A stretch of DNA of 64,000 nucleotides from Xestospongia muta (taxonomy: Eukaryota; Porifera; Demospongiae; Haplosclerida; Petrosiidae). A program made the position numbers and the translations under genes. Positions 1 through 13,282 of the stretch are shown piece by piece. Location: assembly GCA_963693285.1 (NCBI GenBank), contig OY848927.1, forward strand, positions 2,420,501-2,484,500, written 5' to 3'. Below the pieces are notes generated by a model, which was given only the letters and a program-made list of their open reading frames with translations, was not told the DNA's origin and did not search any database. How positions within the stretch are numbered: position 1 is the first letter of the stretch; each line of letters starts with the position of its first letter.

Positions 1-1568
1 ACATGAAAAGGTTCATATTATTGGTCATATTCCAGCTGGTCATGGAGATTGTATCAAAACATGGAGTTATAACTATCACAAAATAATTAACCGGTAAATA
101 ATCATTAAATAACTTGTTAGTTTTACTATTGCTTAGATATGCAGCAACAGTTGTTGGTCAGTTCTTTGGTCATACCCATCTAGACGAATTTGAAGTATTT
201 TATGATGAAACAAATACCACTTTACCAGTCAAGTGAGGATTTTTCTTTTTTATTCAATCTTATTATATAAAAACTCTATTGTAGTTTTGTTGCTATGGGT
301 CCAAGTGTCACTACATACTCAAACTATAATATGGGATATCGTATCTACATTATTGATGGAGACTATGCTGAAACTACTAATGTAAGTTTATTGGTAACTG
401 CTATACAGCTTTAGTTATTATACAGTGTTGTTTTAGAAAACTAAAACTAAAACTAGTTTTAGTAATGGATAATAATTTTGGTAAACAAAAATTGCAACTA
501 ATACTAAAACTATTCACATGAGATCAACTAAACTGAACTAAAACTAAACTTTTTTCACTGACTAAAAGTATAACTAAACTAAAATTATTGATGTTATATA
601 TATTAGTTTTAGTACATCAACTTTTTACATATTCACTGAGGTATTCACACATAAAGAGACGTCAATTCAAAGATGAATTGTCACTATCAATAGACTTTCT
701 TTTAGTCTACACTGAACCATTTCAAAGTTGACATTTGGACTGTTCTTCATGATGGCTGTTGCTCCTGTCATCATTCTTGGGATGTAATCACAATGTTTAT
801 TCAAAAAAGCTATGATACTAAAATTAAAACTAAGTTTAAAGAAGCTAGGCTACTAAAACTATAACTAAACCAAAAAGTCACAGTACCTACCAAAACCAAA
901 AATAAAACTGAAAGAAACTTCATTTCTATACCGAAACTAATACTAATACTAAAATGTATTCCAATACCAAAACAATACTGGATTATAAGTCTATTGTGAA
1001 TGATGATGCTATCTATTTTCAGAGTTTACTAGACTTTGAAGTGTTCTATATGAATGTCACTGATGCCAACTTACATAATGAACCAAAATGGATACGAGAA
1101 TACTCTGCAAGTCAAGATTATCATATGGAGCACTGCTTCCCTGGAGACTTTGATGATCTCATCAAACGATTTGAAAAGGATGATACATTATTTCAGAAAT
1201 ACTACAAGTTAGTTTCAATAATATTTCTAAAATGACCAACCAAAATTAGCTATGTAATAAAATTACTATAATCCAAATCACCAGTACAATGCTTAAAAGG
1301 GTCTTGGTATGTAAGTAGCATTAGTACAATCATGGTAATAGGTATGTCATTAGTAAGTGCTTATTATTATTCTTTTATTATCTTTGATTATAGCCATATG
1401 AGCAGGATGCATCCTTCTACTCCATATTGTGATGTTAATTGTAAGGCTTATTTAATATGTGCAATGAAGACAAGCCGATCTGGTGATCATAGCCTATGTG
1501 ACAACTTACCTGAGGGATTAACTCTCCAAGATATTCACCTAAAGCTACAAGAAATTCAAGCATGCTAA
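1..1568 (+). CDS. SMPD1: Acid sphingomyelinase (SMPD1-type), unit 1, 3' exons only
   Basis: Lysosomal or secreted metallophosphoesterase that hydrolyses sphingomyelin to ceramide and phosphocholine. Exons read as 1-93, 137-232, 285-381, 1023-1207 and 1394-1568, all with GT-AG introns and compatible phases. The first exon carries [13 protein letters not shown] and the second [16 protein letters not shown], the metal-ligand histidine motifs of the family; the last exons give the SMPD1-type helical C-terminal region ending in [11 protein letters not shown]. The 5' part lies beyond the window edge. A second copy at 19980-22658 is about 21.09 kb away and very similar in exons and introns. An AATAAA is present at 1699-1704. 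Family assignment is firm; whether the whole gene works cannot be judged here. Confidence 0.9.
382..1022. repeat. AACTAAAACT-rich simple sequence in ASM intron
   Basis: This intron is dominated by degenerate repeats of the form AACTAAAACT and AATACTAAAAC around 430-600 and 820-960. The homologous intron of the second copy (21474-22109) holds the same sequence, so the repeat predates the segmental duplication. Confidence 0.6.
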
Positions 1569-2614
1569 CCTAATACTTAGATGGAATTTTTTATATGTGT
1601 GCAGATTTATTTGTTTACCTGGAGCTAAAAGAAATTTAAGCGTGCTAACCTAATTTTTAACTAGAAATACTTTTATCTGTGTGCTAATCATTGATTTTAA
1701 TAAAGCTAATTATTGGTGACAAAATATGTCACAACAACATCACCAAAATGACTTGTCCATATGAAGGGGTTTTTATGTCAAGACATTGCCTAGCTTCGTA
1801 CAGTTCAAGTGGGCATGTTCAAGACTTTGTTCTAACTTAGAGTTGTAACCGTTTGGGACTAAATCATCATGTATGTAGATGAGAATTTGATTCCCTCATG
1901 CAGTCATCATTAATAGTATGGTCATTCTAACTGTTTGTGACAAACAAGCTTTCCAATTGTTTTGATTGTTTGGTTGAAGTAGTATCACATTGTTTGTTCA
2001 TTTGGTGGATTGTGCTCTCTTTTATATCGATATCTGGTACCCAATATCTGATGGCACAAACTAATGCTTTTTATATCCATCTCTCCATAACTAATAATAC
2101 CACACTGAATTGACTGCTTGAGGCTTGACTATCATTTTATAGTAATGGTAATGTTTGGCTTGTTCTTCAGGATTTGCACTTTGTAATGTGTGAATAAAAT
2201 AGTGAGACCATTCCATTTCTGTACACTTGGTTGCAAAGGAACACCATCACTGAAGACAAATGTGCTATAAAATGTAAGAAGTTGGATTGTTGTTTCTTCT
2301 ATTATTTTCAACTACAGTGTGAACTATAGCATTTCCACAGCTTCCATATTTTTTTGTGGGATAATTAACTCATTCACATCAATTGATAGTAGATATTTTA
2401 CTTAATAAAGATCGCGATAGATACATTCTTTGATAGTTCCTGTCTGTCCCCAGTCTTTAGTAGTATAACTTGATATGAGTGGTGGTTTGAAGTTCCAATA
2501 AAGTACTTCTACAATTCCTTCTTTGATTGATGGAAGGTGTCATAATAGTGTAGTATGACTCAGAGACATTTGTAAACATATGGTAATCTCTGCTCCTAGG
2601 ACTAAACTGAGCTC

Positions 2615-2835
2615 AACCTAATGAGCTAGTAACAGTGGATGGTTCATATTGAAGAGACCTGTAAACATTAAATTTTTGTCTAGTTTGTCACGTTGTATTA
2701 GTATTGCTTGTGTTTTGCTCAACCCAATGAGCTAGTAACTGTGGATAGTACATATTAAAGAGACCTTTATGTAGACACACACCAGACATTAAATTTCTGT
2801 CTAGTTCGTCATCTTGTATTGGTATTGCTTGTGTA
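2615..2835. repeat. Two-copy imperfect tandem repeat, about 110 bp
   Basis: Both halves contain the sequence AATGAGCTAGTAAC followed by a shared 'attaaagagacct...gtctagt' pattern and a 'gtattgcttgtgt' end. The same pair is present in unit 2 near 23470-23695. Confidence 0.6.
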
Positions 2836-4304
2836 GATGATAAGGTGTAATTGAGATAGTTGGACAAGTCTCATCCATGAATTATCTTCAGTAGTATATT
2901 CTATGCATGATGACAGATATTTGCAATTAAATCTTGTCAATCTCTGTATGTTTTAAAAGATGATTATATATAGAGTATGTAAAATCTCTGGTCATTTGCT
3001 ATTATTTCATTTACAGGGACATTCTTAACAAATTCACTTTGTGAAGAAGCAATTTCAAACATTTTTACAAAACTTGACTGAGGCTATCGTGAATAACTAG
3101 TTGTCTTGAAAAGCAGACAAAAGAAATTCAGAAAATAGCTGACATCATCAGACTTAGCATTTCAAGTAAATATGTTTGTTTCAAAAGAACAATTCCTGAA
3201 AATATGCATGAAATATGCCCAATAGCTAGCAAAGCAAGTACCAGGGGCAGGAAACATATACATAGATGTAATAATAGAAACTCCATGAATAATATTAGTC
3301 TATAGTAGATACGTTAAAATAATATACATATAGCTGACTTTTTAGAGGAGGATTATTTTTGAGGTGGTACATTGAAAGGAGAGAGTTAGGATTTGAAAAT
3401 GGTCAAGAAGTGTAGAGTAATTAGAGGACCACTTCTTAACACAGATTTTCAGTGCAAAGAATTGGATCTTTTCAATTGCAATTTATCTTTAGTGAAGTGA
3501 GGTATGTATAAATTAATAATATTCTCACCAATACATATTCTTGAATTAGACCTCTTGAATATAGCTTAACAGAATTGGGAAACAATGATTTGATCACTGC
3601 CAAGTATATTAAAACCTTTTTCTTGACAAAGTCCTTCATACTTAGCTTAGTAGACTCTAAATGACAACCCTACCACATACTCAAGTTATAATTCAAACTG
3701 ATCATAATCATAATGGTCTGTTTTCTTTTAGCTAACTTAGATAGAGATAACATAAACAAAACATTAATTATAAAATTTAATTGAAGCTACATTTAAGAGT
3801 AACTACATATAAGTCTAACTTAATAGATTGTGAACAAAGCACGAGATGAGGCATCTCATTTTATATAAGCTTTAGCTGAACCTATTCCAATTAGTGTTGT
3901 TTTAGTTTTTGTTTTTACTTTTAGTTAGTATTAATAATACTATTTATTGAACAAAAAATAACTATAATTAACATAAGTAATCACAAAAGGTCAATATTAA
4001 TCATGATTTAGTTTTAGTTAGTTTTGCACCTATTTTTAGCACACACAATAACTGTTTGCTTTATTAATTTTCTCTATAATTTATTAGCGTACTACTGAAT
4101 AATCTATTAGTTTTATACTACTTGTCAAGTGATGAAATCTGATTGCTAAATATAGTTAGCTGACAGATGTTACAAAAAATGTATATATATATATAATAGA
4201 TGTATGTGCTACTTGGTTCTATTTATAGCGTATTGAAAGATTAGTTATTCATGTCTATCATCAATTCGTTCAACCTTTGTATGTATCAATTAGCCACCAA
4301 AGTT

Positions 4305-4455
4305 TTTGTTAGCTATAGTTAGTTTATAGTTAGTTATAACTAGTTATAGTTAGTTAAGTTAGTTACAATTAGTTTTGCTCTCTCAGCAGATATTTTTCGT
4401 TAGTTATAATTAGCTACACCATCCGTCACATAGTTATATTTTAGTTAGTTAACTA
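4305..4455. repeat. TAGTTA simple repeat
   Basis: Degenerate runs of TAGTTATAGTTAGT with breaks. The unit 2 counterpart lies at about 25105-25330. Confidence 0.6.
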
Positions 4456-4494
4456 AAATATAACTAGACAGAACTAAAACAATGCTAAAATTTC

Positions 4495-4998
4495 AAGTGC
4501 TTCTGGTGTAACTTGACTGATGATATAACATGTCCTATGATGACGTCACTATGTGTCATACAGTCAGGGGCGGATCTAGAAAAATTGGTTGGGTAGGCCC
4601 ATAGACCAAAACCTTCTAACTAAGGGGGTCTGGGTCATGCCCCCCAGGAAGATTTTGAAATTTAGCCTTTAGAAAGTTAATCTGGTACAATTGGAGAACC
4701 AATGTGACTACAATAATATGCTGCTGATATATTATTTCAAAGAAAAAAATGTAAAACCTATAAGTCAAATCTATTGATTGATTATAATTATAATTATTTT
4801 GTCCACAATCAACACAGCTACTAATATTAGGTCAGCACTATTCTTCTATTCCTGTCAGAAGCAGCAAACTGATTAAGTATATCATCAAAGTTAACGACGT
4901 TGTCGTGCATTTACACAAGTTTTTTGAGCCAGGGTGGGCCTGGCCCAACCTTAGATCCGCCCCTGCACACAGTTAATAATGTCAGGTTTGGTTTAGCA
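4495..4998. mobile_element. MITE family A copy, split by a second MITE
   Basis: 4495-4556 reads as the end of the same small inverted-repeat element that is complete at 12072-12255: it has gtgcttctggtgtaacttga, then the tgatgac..cactatgtgtcat core. The continuation (gttaataatgtcaggtttgg) resumes at about 4974, after a 401-bp insertion. The right terminal repeat is not found, so this copy is truncated. Confidence 0.6.
4565..4965. mobile_element. Non-autonomous hAT-like MITE (401 bp)
   Basis: It starts CAGGGGCGGATCTAGAAAAA and ends with the inverted counterpart TTAGATCCGCCCCTG. Both ends also carry a GGTTGGG/GGCCC-type inner inverted repeat. Flanking 8-mers are catacagt (4557-4564) and cacacagt (4966-4973), an 8-bp target duplication with one change. 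Eight-bp duplications and CAGGGG ends are usual for hAT elements. No coding capacity. Confidence 0.75.
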
Positions 4999-5537
4999 AA
5001 ATTCCCAGTAAATAAACAACTAATTGAAGTATGTGGATGTGCTTGTTGATTGGTAACAGCCTCAACCTGATATCCTTGTCTTTGTAATGTAAATGAACAA
5101 AATAATTAATGAAAATATCTTATTATCTAGCAACAGAGCTCTCGTTTAGAATTAGACATGAAAAAACACTCTGTATAGTCTAACTAGAAACTTAGCATTG
5201 GAAAGTCTTAGGCAGCGGTCATTACTGATAGTCTGTAATGTGATAAATGCTCAGGTACTTTGATGTATTATTTTAGAGCTCATTAAATTGACACTTTGAC
5301 AGACTAATATACAAAGTCTTCTTGTATTTCATCCAAATCAAATCCTTGGTGCTTACATATCAGTTTAATCAAAGATTTGATACACTATATAATTATACTG
5401 ACTGCTATGTTGAAGGAAATGATAAACAGTGGTAGCCAACAAAAGAGTGTATGTGCAAATAATTAATAATCATTTTTATTAAAAGTTACAAACATTGCTA
5501 ACAAAAAATGTACCACAACATCAGCAAAAATATTGGT

Positions 5538-6087
5538 CTATATATGGAGATTTTCTAGATCGATACGACAGTTGTAACCTAGCCTCTGACACTTTTCACA
5601 GAGACTTTCAAGATGAGGTTTGTTTTCTTCTTCAACATTTCCTCTGAACTCCAAAGGTCTCAGTTCATAAGGTTTAGTATATGTATGACATGACTTACAC
5701 TGCTGCCTGTAACCTTTCCATGAATTAGCACTAACCCACTGCTTAGAACACTTTTTACAACGAAATTTACCAAAAAGACGTTGGCTATCCGGGATGTCCT
5801 AATGTGACAAAGCTAGTAACAAAGAGATGTGAGTTACATTTGCTTACTGAGAGTTTCAAAGGTCGTAGATTGACAGGATCAGCATCTTCATCACACATTC
5901 TACATTTTTTAGGCTCATCAGAAGCATCACGACTGATCCAGGAGTGCCCTTTAGGACATTGATAACATCCATACAATCTACCTTCAATGATCATATCATC
6001 TTCCTGGATATATAAATGATATATAGGATATAAAATGATTACTTGGTCCCATTATCATCTAAAATCACTCACATCATCACTTGACAT
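5538..6087 (-). CDS. Two-ribbon zinc protein, J type, copy 1 (143 aa)
   Basis: Exons on the minus strand: 6073-6087, 5848-6003 and 5538-5798; introns have GT-AG ends and phases agree. The predicted protein starts MSSDDEDDM. Ribbon 1 is YGCYQCPKGHSW..KKCRMC; ribbon 2 is FGKFRCKKC..W(V)SANSWKGYRQQCKSC and ends LCEKCQRLGYNC. Ribbon 2 has the FGxFxCxxC, NSW and CxxC pattern of the 3CxxC zinc-finger group (ZAR1, RTP) and resembles the second ribbon of SHFL. It belongs to a same-strand cluster. A TGAGTCAGC site sits 226 bp upstream of the ATG and an AATAAA about 60 bp past the stop. Molecular function is unknown; RNA binding is an inference from ZAR1 and SHFL. Confidence 0.8.
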
Positions 6088-6312
6088 GATGGCTAAAACA
6101 ATATTTATCTGATGTTCTAACTTCTAACAGGAACAAGTCTTGTACGTAGTCAAACTAGTTCAATATCTACTTAGCTAGAACCTTTTACTTCTTGTGTAAA
6201 CACTGAATACTGTTATAACTGACTATCCTTATGAATATTATTTTCTATGAATCCTATAATATACAGTATGTGACATCATCATCTAATCACTATAAGCACT
6301 ACACATTCAAGA

Positions 6313-6321
6313 TGAGTCAGC
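6313..6321 (+). promoter_or_regulatory. TGAGTCAGC bZIP-type site upstream of J copy 1
   Basis: The motif lies 226 bp upstream of the ATG of the minus-strand gene. The same sequence lies at the same distance in the other two J copies (11101-11109 and 26809-26817). TGAGTCAGC fits an AP-1/NF-E2/Maf half-site; a regulatory role is inferred. Confidence 0.45.
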
Positions 6322-6471
6322 CCCTGTTAGCTACGGTTAAGTGATTGTTTTCCGCACTTTATAGTCATAATACAAATATACTTTGGCAATCACATGGCCT
6401 GTAACATTCACATATATTAATGATATAATTTAAAAAGGAAATCTATTTTTTTCAATTTCGACAACTGTGAC

Positions 6472-6924
6472 CTAAGTGTTTACATTTGCTTGTTGTTTTC
6501 CTCTTCTGAGATAGTACAAGTCCCAAGTCAACGTAGGAGTATAACATTTTGCACAGTCTTGTGTATATCCTTTCCATGCATTAGCGCTAGGCCACTTATT
6601 GCCACAATGATCACATAGAAACTTTCCAAATAATCTTTTGTCTTCTGGAATATCCTATTATTAGTTTAAAGTATTATTAGTGATCTTAAAGTAATAAACT
6701 TACTGATTTCCTCAGTGGTCTGTGAATTTCCACTTCAGCCTTAATGCTATGTTTCCAGCATGTCTTCTTTCTTTTCCTTTTCCCAGCATTGATGCTAATC
6801 CAGGAGTGGTTTTTACTACAACAATATTTACCAAAGTATCTTCCAGGTATGATATCATTCTATATTCATAGGTCATATTATATAATTTTTATTACTGAGT
6901 ACTTCTTACCTGAGCCTTAGCCAT
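6472..6924 (-). CDS. Two-ribbon zinc protein, K type, copy 1, C-terminally truncated (117 aa)
   Basis: Exons 6910-6924, 6704-6859 and 6472-6654. The protein starts MAKAQ. It has a first module with KYCCSKNHSWIS..KKTC and a ribbon with FGKFLCDHCGNKWPSANAWKGYTQDCAKC. Compared with the intact paralogue at 11240-11743, about 40 bases are missing near 6497 (the part encoding the EYCGKCKHLGH knuckle). The frame shifts and ends at an early stop, so the last Cys pair is lost. It may be a decaying copy or a shortened protein. Confidence 0.65.
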
Positions 6925-7275
6925 TTCAGTCAAAATGAGTGGATTAGGATGACGTCTTTGAGTTAGTTTGTTGGAATAAGGTAATATTGGTGTAATGGTT
7001 GTTCCAAAAATAGCACTTTGGGTGTTCTACCTTCATGACAATGCATGAATGTTCCATATTTAGAAATTTCAGAATTCCTTGAATTATTTGCCACAAAATA
7101 GTTTTTACAAAATATGTCATGAATTAATGTATAATTATATAGCTTCTATTGAAACTTATTAACTCATAAATATAATATTCATTTTGATTCTATGAACCAT
7201 AAAAGAAATTAAAAATTCATGCTTCCACTAACAATATTAAATGAATAATATACAATCAAAATTTAATGTTGTATA

Positions 7276-7772
<497 letters not shown>

Positions 7773-7819
7773 TTATTCACACTTCCCTGTGTGCTGTGCA
7801 TTATAAATACTCTGAACAG

Positions 7820-7829
7820 TGACTCAGCA
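7820..7829 (+). promoter_or_regulatory. TGACTCAGCA (NF-E2/AP-1-like) site upstream of A copy 1
   Basis: On the gene's strand this reads TGCTGAGTCA, the core of an NF-E2 or Maf recognition element. It is 78 bp upstream of the ATG and has a TATTTATA stretch between it and the start. The A2, B1 and B2 genes have the same site at similar spacing. Confidence 0.5.
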
Positions 7830-8029
7830 CAATAAAAAATTCCAAGTAGTGTGTAATTGTATAATTACCCCATGTTTATCATTATATGTATGCAGCAATG
7901 TTATTTATTAATAAAAATCACTTGACAAAAGGAATAATATTTTCTCTTTACTGATTACAAATACAGAAATTATTATTTCTATCCAATAATAACGTAAGAT
8001 AGTTTAAAACATTAATCTCCAAAAATCTG

Positions 8030-8458
<429 letters not shown>

Positions 8459-8544
8459 TTAACACAAGGGTCCAATTCAAGTTAGTACTCTTTCTTTCAA
8501 CAGAACAATGATGCAGCCAAATTGTATTAATACTTCCAAGATTG

Positions 8545-8554
8545 TGACTCAGCA
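8545..8554 (+). promoter_or_regulatory. TGACTCAGCA site upstream of B copy 1
   Basis: It lies 87 bp upstream of the ATG of the minus-strand B gene. The equivalent site for B copy 2 is at 13365-13374. Confidence 0.5.
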
Positions 8555-8724
8555 ACAATGTTATTTCTTAGTATAGGAGGCTACTTCCTTATAAGGCATA
8601 TTATGATTATTAAAATTATTTCCTTACTAACCATTTTGTTCATGGAAAAGCAAACATAACAAGAAAAATCCAATAAATCACAATGTTATTATAAGTTACT
8701 TCACTTCTTGTAGTGGATTTTAAC

Positions 8725-9627
8725 TTAATCAGAAATGATTAAATTAGCCAACTGAAGTATAGCACCAATGATCACATTTGAATCCTCAGGATCATATTCA
8801 GTTGGTGTCAAATCACCCTCTTCTATATCAGTACTAACTTCAGTCACTGATGAATTGTCAGTGATAATACTTTGTTTATCATCATCTTCTTCATATGGTA
8901 TGTCACCATCTTTTGCTACATTGTCTTCTTTAGGGATATATTCCTTACAATTGTGTCCCAGCTCCTGACACATTTGACAACAAGCTTGATCGTGTGGTTC
9001 TTTAGCTTGATATCCAGAACTTAGTCATAGTGGTCAAAGACTGGTTGGATGAACCATTGAATTGCATACTCTGCACTGTTGCCCTTTCCCTTCCCAAGCA
9101 TTACCACTGTACCATTTACGAACACATTCCCCACAAACAAATTCCCCAAACATTCGTCTTGGCTTTCTAAGATCTAACCACAATCATTAGACAAAATGAC
9201 AGTAGATCATTTTCATCTCAGTTTGACACATCTTACAATATGGCAATAAATGAATTCTTTAACTTCACTGGAACAATGTGTCTCTTTGATCTCATAAGAA
9301 CATATCATTCATCTATAGAGGACTAGTTTATCAATAGGATGAATTGTACTAATAACATATCATGATAATAAATAATTAGGGTGACCTCTTTTTTATATGG
9401 GAGCAGAAATTCATTACATTGTTCTCTTTGACATTTTTTCCTATCACCAGATGTTTCCTAACTTTCCATTTCTCTCCACACTTTTCCCACTTGTATTTGG
9501 CCACAAAGAGCTATAGGAAATGTTATGTTATTAAATATATATGAACAAAAACTCGTATCTTACCAATGAACGCCTTGATTTATTAGAATAATAATATTTC
9601 CTGGTCATCAAATCCACCAGTAGCCAT
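8725..9627 (-). pseudogene. SHFL-like two-ribbon zinc protein, C type, broken copy
   Basis: Homologue of the intact gene at 13521-14330. Exon 1 (9564-9627) has one extra base, leading to a TAA. Exon 2 (9386-9510) lacks one base and its first zinc Cys is Trp. The base at the start of exon 3 is lost (acceptor TTAG|ATCTTAG), and two TGA codons interrupt the segment after the second CxxC. The acidic tail (8725-8973) is still open. Several independent lesions make this a clear pseudogene. Confidence 0.85.
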
Positions 9628-10325
9628 TATTAGAACTACACCCACACACTATTTACAAAAGTGTCTTGTTGCCCTGACTACATATACCAATCTCTTCTGC
9701 TGAATCAGTTGTCAACATAATATGAATTTTTAATTAACTTCTGAGGTACACTACTATGTTCCAAAATAAAATGTATTTCTGGTAAATACTCTAGAGCCAA
9801 ATTGAAACTATGTGGATGTGCTTGTTGATTGGTAACAGCCTCAACCTGATATCCTTGTCTTTGTAATGTAAATGAACAAATTAATTAATGAAAATATCTT
9901 ACTATCTAGCAACAAAGCCCTTGTTTAGAATTAGACATGAAAAAACACTCTGTATAGTCTAACTAGAAACTTAGCATTGGAAAGTCTTAGGCAGTGGTCA
10001 TTACTGATAGTCTGTAATGTGATAAATGCTCAGGTACTTTGATGTATTATTTTAGAGCTCATTAAATTGACACTTTGACAGACTAATATACAATGTCTTC
10101 TTGTATTTCATCCAAATCAAATCCTTGGTGCTTACATATCAGTTTAATCAAAGATTTGATACACTATATAATTATACTGACTGCTATGTTGAAGGAAATG
10201 ATAAACAGTGGTAGCAAACAAAAGATCTGTTTAGGTGTATATGCTAATAATTAATAATCATTTTTATTAAAAGTTATAAACATTGCTAACAAAAAATGTA
10301 CCACAACATCAGCCAAAATATTGGT

Positions 10326-10875
10326 CTATATATAGAGATTTTCTAGATCAATACGACAGTTGTAACCTAGCTTCTGACACTTTTCACAGAGACTTTCAAG
10401 ATGAGGTTTGTTTTCTTCTTCAACATTTCCTCTGAACTCCAAAGGTCTCAGTTCATAAGGTTTAGTATATGTATGACATGACTTACACTGCTGCCTGTAA
10501 CCTTTCCATGAATTAGCACTAACCCACTGCTTAGAACACTTTTTACAACGAAATTTACCAAAAAGACGTTGGCTATCCGGGATATCCTAATGTGACAAAG
10601 CTAGTAACAAAGAGATGTGAGTTACATTTGCTTACTGAGAGTTTCAAAGGTCGTAGATTGACAGGATCAGCATCTTCATCACACATTCTACATTTTTTAG
10701 GCTCATCAGAAGCATCACGACTGATCCAGGAGTGCCCTTTAGGACATTGATAACATCCATACAATCTACCTTCAATGAACATATCATCTTCCTGGATATA
10801 TATATGATATATAGGATATAAAATGATTACTTGGTCCCATTATCATTTAAAATCACTCACATCGTCACTTGACAT
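10326..10875 (-). CDS. Two-ribbon zinc protein, J type, copy 2 (143 aa)
   Basis: Exons 10861-10875, 10636-10791 and 10326-10586, lengths identical to copy 1. The frame is open throughout and both ribbons are complete (CYQCPKGHSW..CRMC; FGKFRCKKC..CKSC..CEKCQRLGYNC). Differences from copy 1 are few, for example MFIEGR instead of MIIEGR and LYI instead of LHI at the end. The upstream TGAGTCAGC is at 11101-11109, again 226 bp from the ATG. Confidence 0.8.
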
Positions 10876-11239
10876 GATGGCTAAAACAATATTTATCTGA
10901 TGTTCTAACTTCTAACAGGAACAAGTCTTGTACGTAGTCAAACTAGTTCAATATCTACTTAGCTAGAACCTTTTACTTCTTGTGTAAACACTGAATACTG
11001 TTATAACTGACTATCCTTATGAATATTATTTTCTATGAATCCTATAATATACAGTATGTGACATCATCATCTAATCACTATAAGCACTACACATTCAAGA
11101 TGAGTCAGCCCCTGTTAGCTATGGTTAAGTGATTGTTTTTCGCACTTTATAGTCATAATACAAATATACTTTGGCAATCACATGGCCTGTAACATTCACA
11201 TATATTAATGATATAATTTAAAAAGGAAATCTATTTTTT

Positions 11240-11743
11240 TCAATTTCGACAACTGTGACCTAAGTGTTTACATTTGCCACAGTATTCTTGAAGATGGCGC
11301 TTATCATATTGTTCTTCTCCTCTTTTGAGATAATACAAGTCCCAAGTCAACATAGGAGTATAACATTTTGCACAGTCTTGTGTATATCCTTTCCATGCAT
11401 TAGCACTAGGCCACTCATTGCCACAATGATCACATAGAAACTTTCCAAATAATCTTTTGTCTTCTGGAATATCCTATTATTAGTTTAAAGTATTATTAAT
11501 GATCTTAAAATAATAAACTTACTGATTTCCTCAGTGGTCTGTGAATTTCCACCTCAGCCTTAATGTTATGTTTCCAGCATGTCTTCTTTCTTTTCCTTTT
11601 CCCAGCATTGATGCTAATCCAGGAGTGGTTTTTACTACAATAATATTTACCAAAGTATCTTCCAGGTATGATATCATCCTATATTCATAGGTCATATTAT
11701 ATAATTTTTATTACTGAGTACTTCTTACCTGAGCCTTAGCCAT
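11240..11743 (-). CDS. Two-module zinc protein, K type, copy 2, intact (134 aa)
   Basis: Exons 11729-11743, 11523-11678 and 11240-11473. Module 1 has KYCCSKNHSWISINAGKRKR and a single later TC, so it looks like a degenerate ribbon. Module 2 reads FGKFLCDHCGNEWPSANAWKGYTQDCAKC, then YCGKCKHLGHSCRN at the C-terminus, the usual 3CxxC end. This copy shows what copy 1 (6472-6924) has lost. Function unknown; same family as its neighbours. Confidence 0.75.
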
Positions 11744-12071
11744 TTCAGTCAAAATGAGTGGATTAGGATGACGTCTTTGAGTTAGTTTGTTGGAATAAGG
11801 TAATATTGATGTAATGGTTGTTCCAAAAATAGCACTTTGGGTGTCCTACCTTCATGACAATGCATGAATGTTCCATATTTAGAAATTTCAGAATTCCTTG
11901 AATTATTTGTCACAAAATAGTTTTTACAAAATATGTCATGAATTAATGTATTTATATATAGCTTCTATTGAAACTTATTAACTCATAAATATAATATTCA
12001 TTTTGATTCTATAAACCATAAAAGAAATTAAAAATTAATGTATCCACTAACAATATTATAATGAATAATAT

Positions 12072-12255
12072 GGGTGTTTCTTGGTGTAACTTGACTATGA
12101 TGACATCATAATGAATGACACATAGTGATGTCAACATATATGATAACATCACCTAAACCTTATCCAAACCTAACATTATTAACTCTATGACACATAGTGA
12201 TGTCATCATAGGATAAGTTGTTACATCATTAGTCAAGTTACACCAAGAAGCACCC
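12072..12255. mobile_element. MITE family A, complete (184 bp), with 8-bp target duplication
   Basis: The ends are inverted repeats: gggtgtttcttggtgtaact on the left and its near-exact complement (agttacaccaagaagcaccc) on the right. Flanks are AATAATAT at 12064-12071 and 12256-12263. The homologous place in the first duplication unit, near 7240-7260, has a single AATAATAT and no insert, so this insertion came after the 4.8-kb duplication. No coding capacity. Confidence 0.85.
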
Positions 12256-12287
12256 AATAATATGCTATCAAAATTTAATGTTGTATA

Positions 12288-12578
12288 TTAATAGTGTTTG
12301 GGGTAACGTCTTCTACAATTATAGCCAAGTTTCTTGCACTTCTCACAGAGATGAGAAAGAAAAGGTTTGCCAGAGTCATGTTCTTCATCATCTGACTCAG
12401 GTTAACAGAATTTGCATTTTTGTCCCATATCAGCCCAAGAATTTCCATTACTCCAAGTATGATCACATTGATGACAGCGAAAATCTCCAAATGAACGTTT
12501 CTTGACTTGATATGGAGTTTCTAATGAAATTATCAACATATGTAATAATGTAGGAGTTAACTTACTTCTATCAGCTAT
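12288..12578 (-). pseudogene. A-type zinc-ribbon gene, copy 2, broken
   Basis: Homologous to 7276-7742. The start codon is ATA instead of ATG (12576-12578). A deletion joins the middle of exon 2 (after KFC) directly to the middle of exon 3, creating an immediate TAA and removing the VYPYHQRPL segment. The upstream TGACTCAGCA survives at 12656-12665. Confidence 0.85.
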
Positions 12579-12853
12579 TGTAATAGTTAAGGAAATACTT
12601 CTTTCCTGTTATTCACACTTCCCTGTGTGCTGTGCATTATAAATACTCTGAGCAATGACTCAGCACAATAAAATATTCCAAGTAGTATAATTACTCCATG
12701 TTTATTATTATATATATACAACAATGTTATTTATTAATAAAAATCACTTGACAAAAGGGATAATACTTTCTCTGTACTGATTACAAATACAGAAATCATT
12801 ATTTCTATAAAAAAATAAGATAAGATAGCTAAGAACATTAATCTCCAAATCTG

Positions 12854-13282
<429 letters not shown>

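Larger units (their letters stand above)
1569..4494. other. Intergenic region, no gene recognised
   Basis: I find no coding exon here. The stretch is mirrored in unit 2 at about 22659-25342 with small indels, so it belongs to the duplicated block. It contains two diverged copies of a roughly 110-base repeat (about 2615-2835) and TAGTTA-type simple repeats near 4305-4400 and 4440. Confidence 0.6.

Noticed and set aside
954..1022. Possible coding start [17 protein letters not shown] upstream of the ASM exon
   Set aside because: This is intron sequence before a good acceptor (tattttcag at about 1014-1022); SMPD1 homology begins only at [11 protein letters not shown].
8768..8968. Plus-strand Ser-rich open frame, repeated at 13585-13785
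   Set aside because: It is the complement of the acidic tail of the C-type zinc-ribbon gene; GAT/GAA-rich codons leave the opposite strand open.
12278..12505. Plus-strand 75-codon frame
   Set aside because: Antisense to the A-type zinc-ribbon pseudogene.
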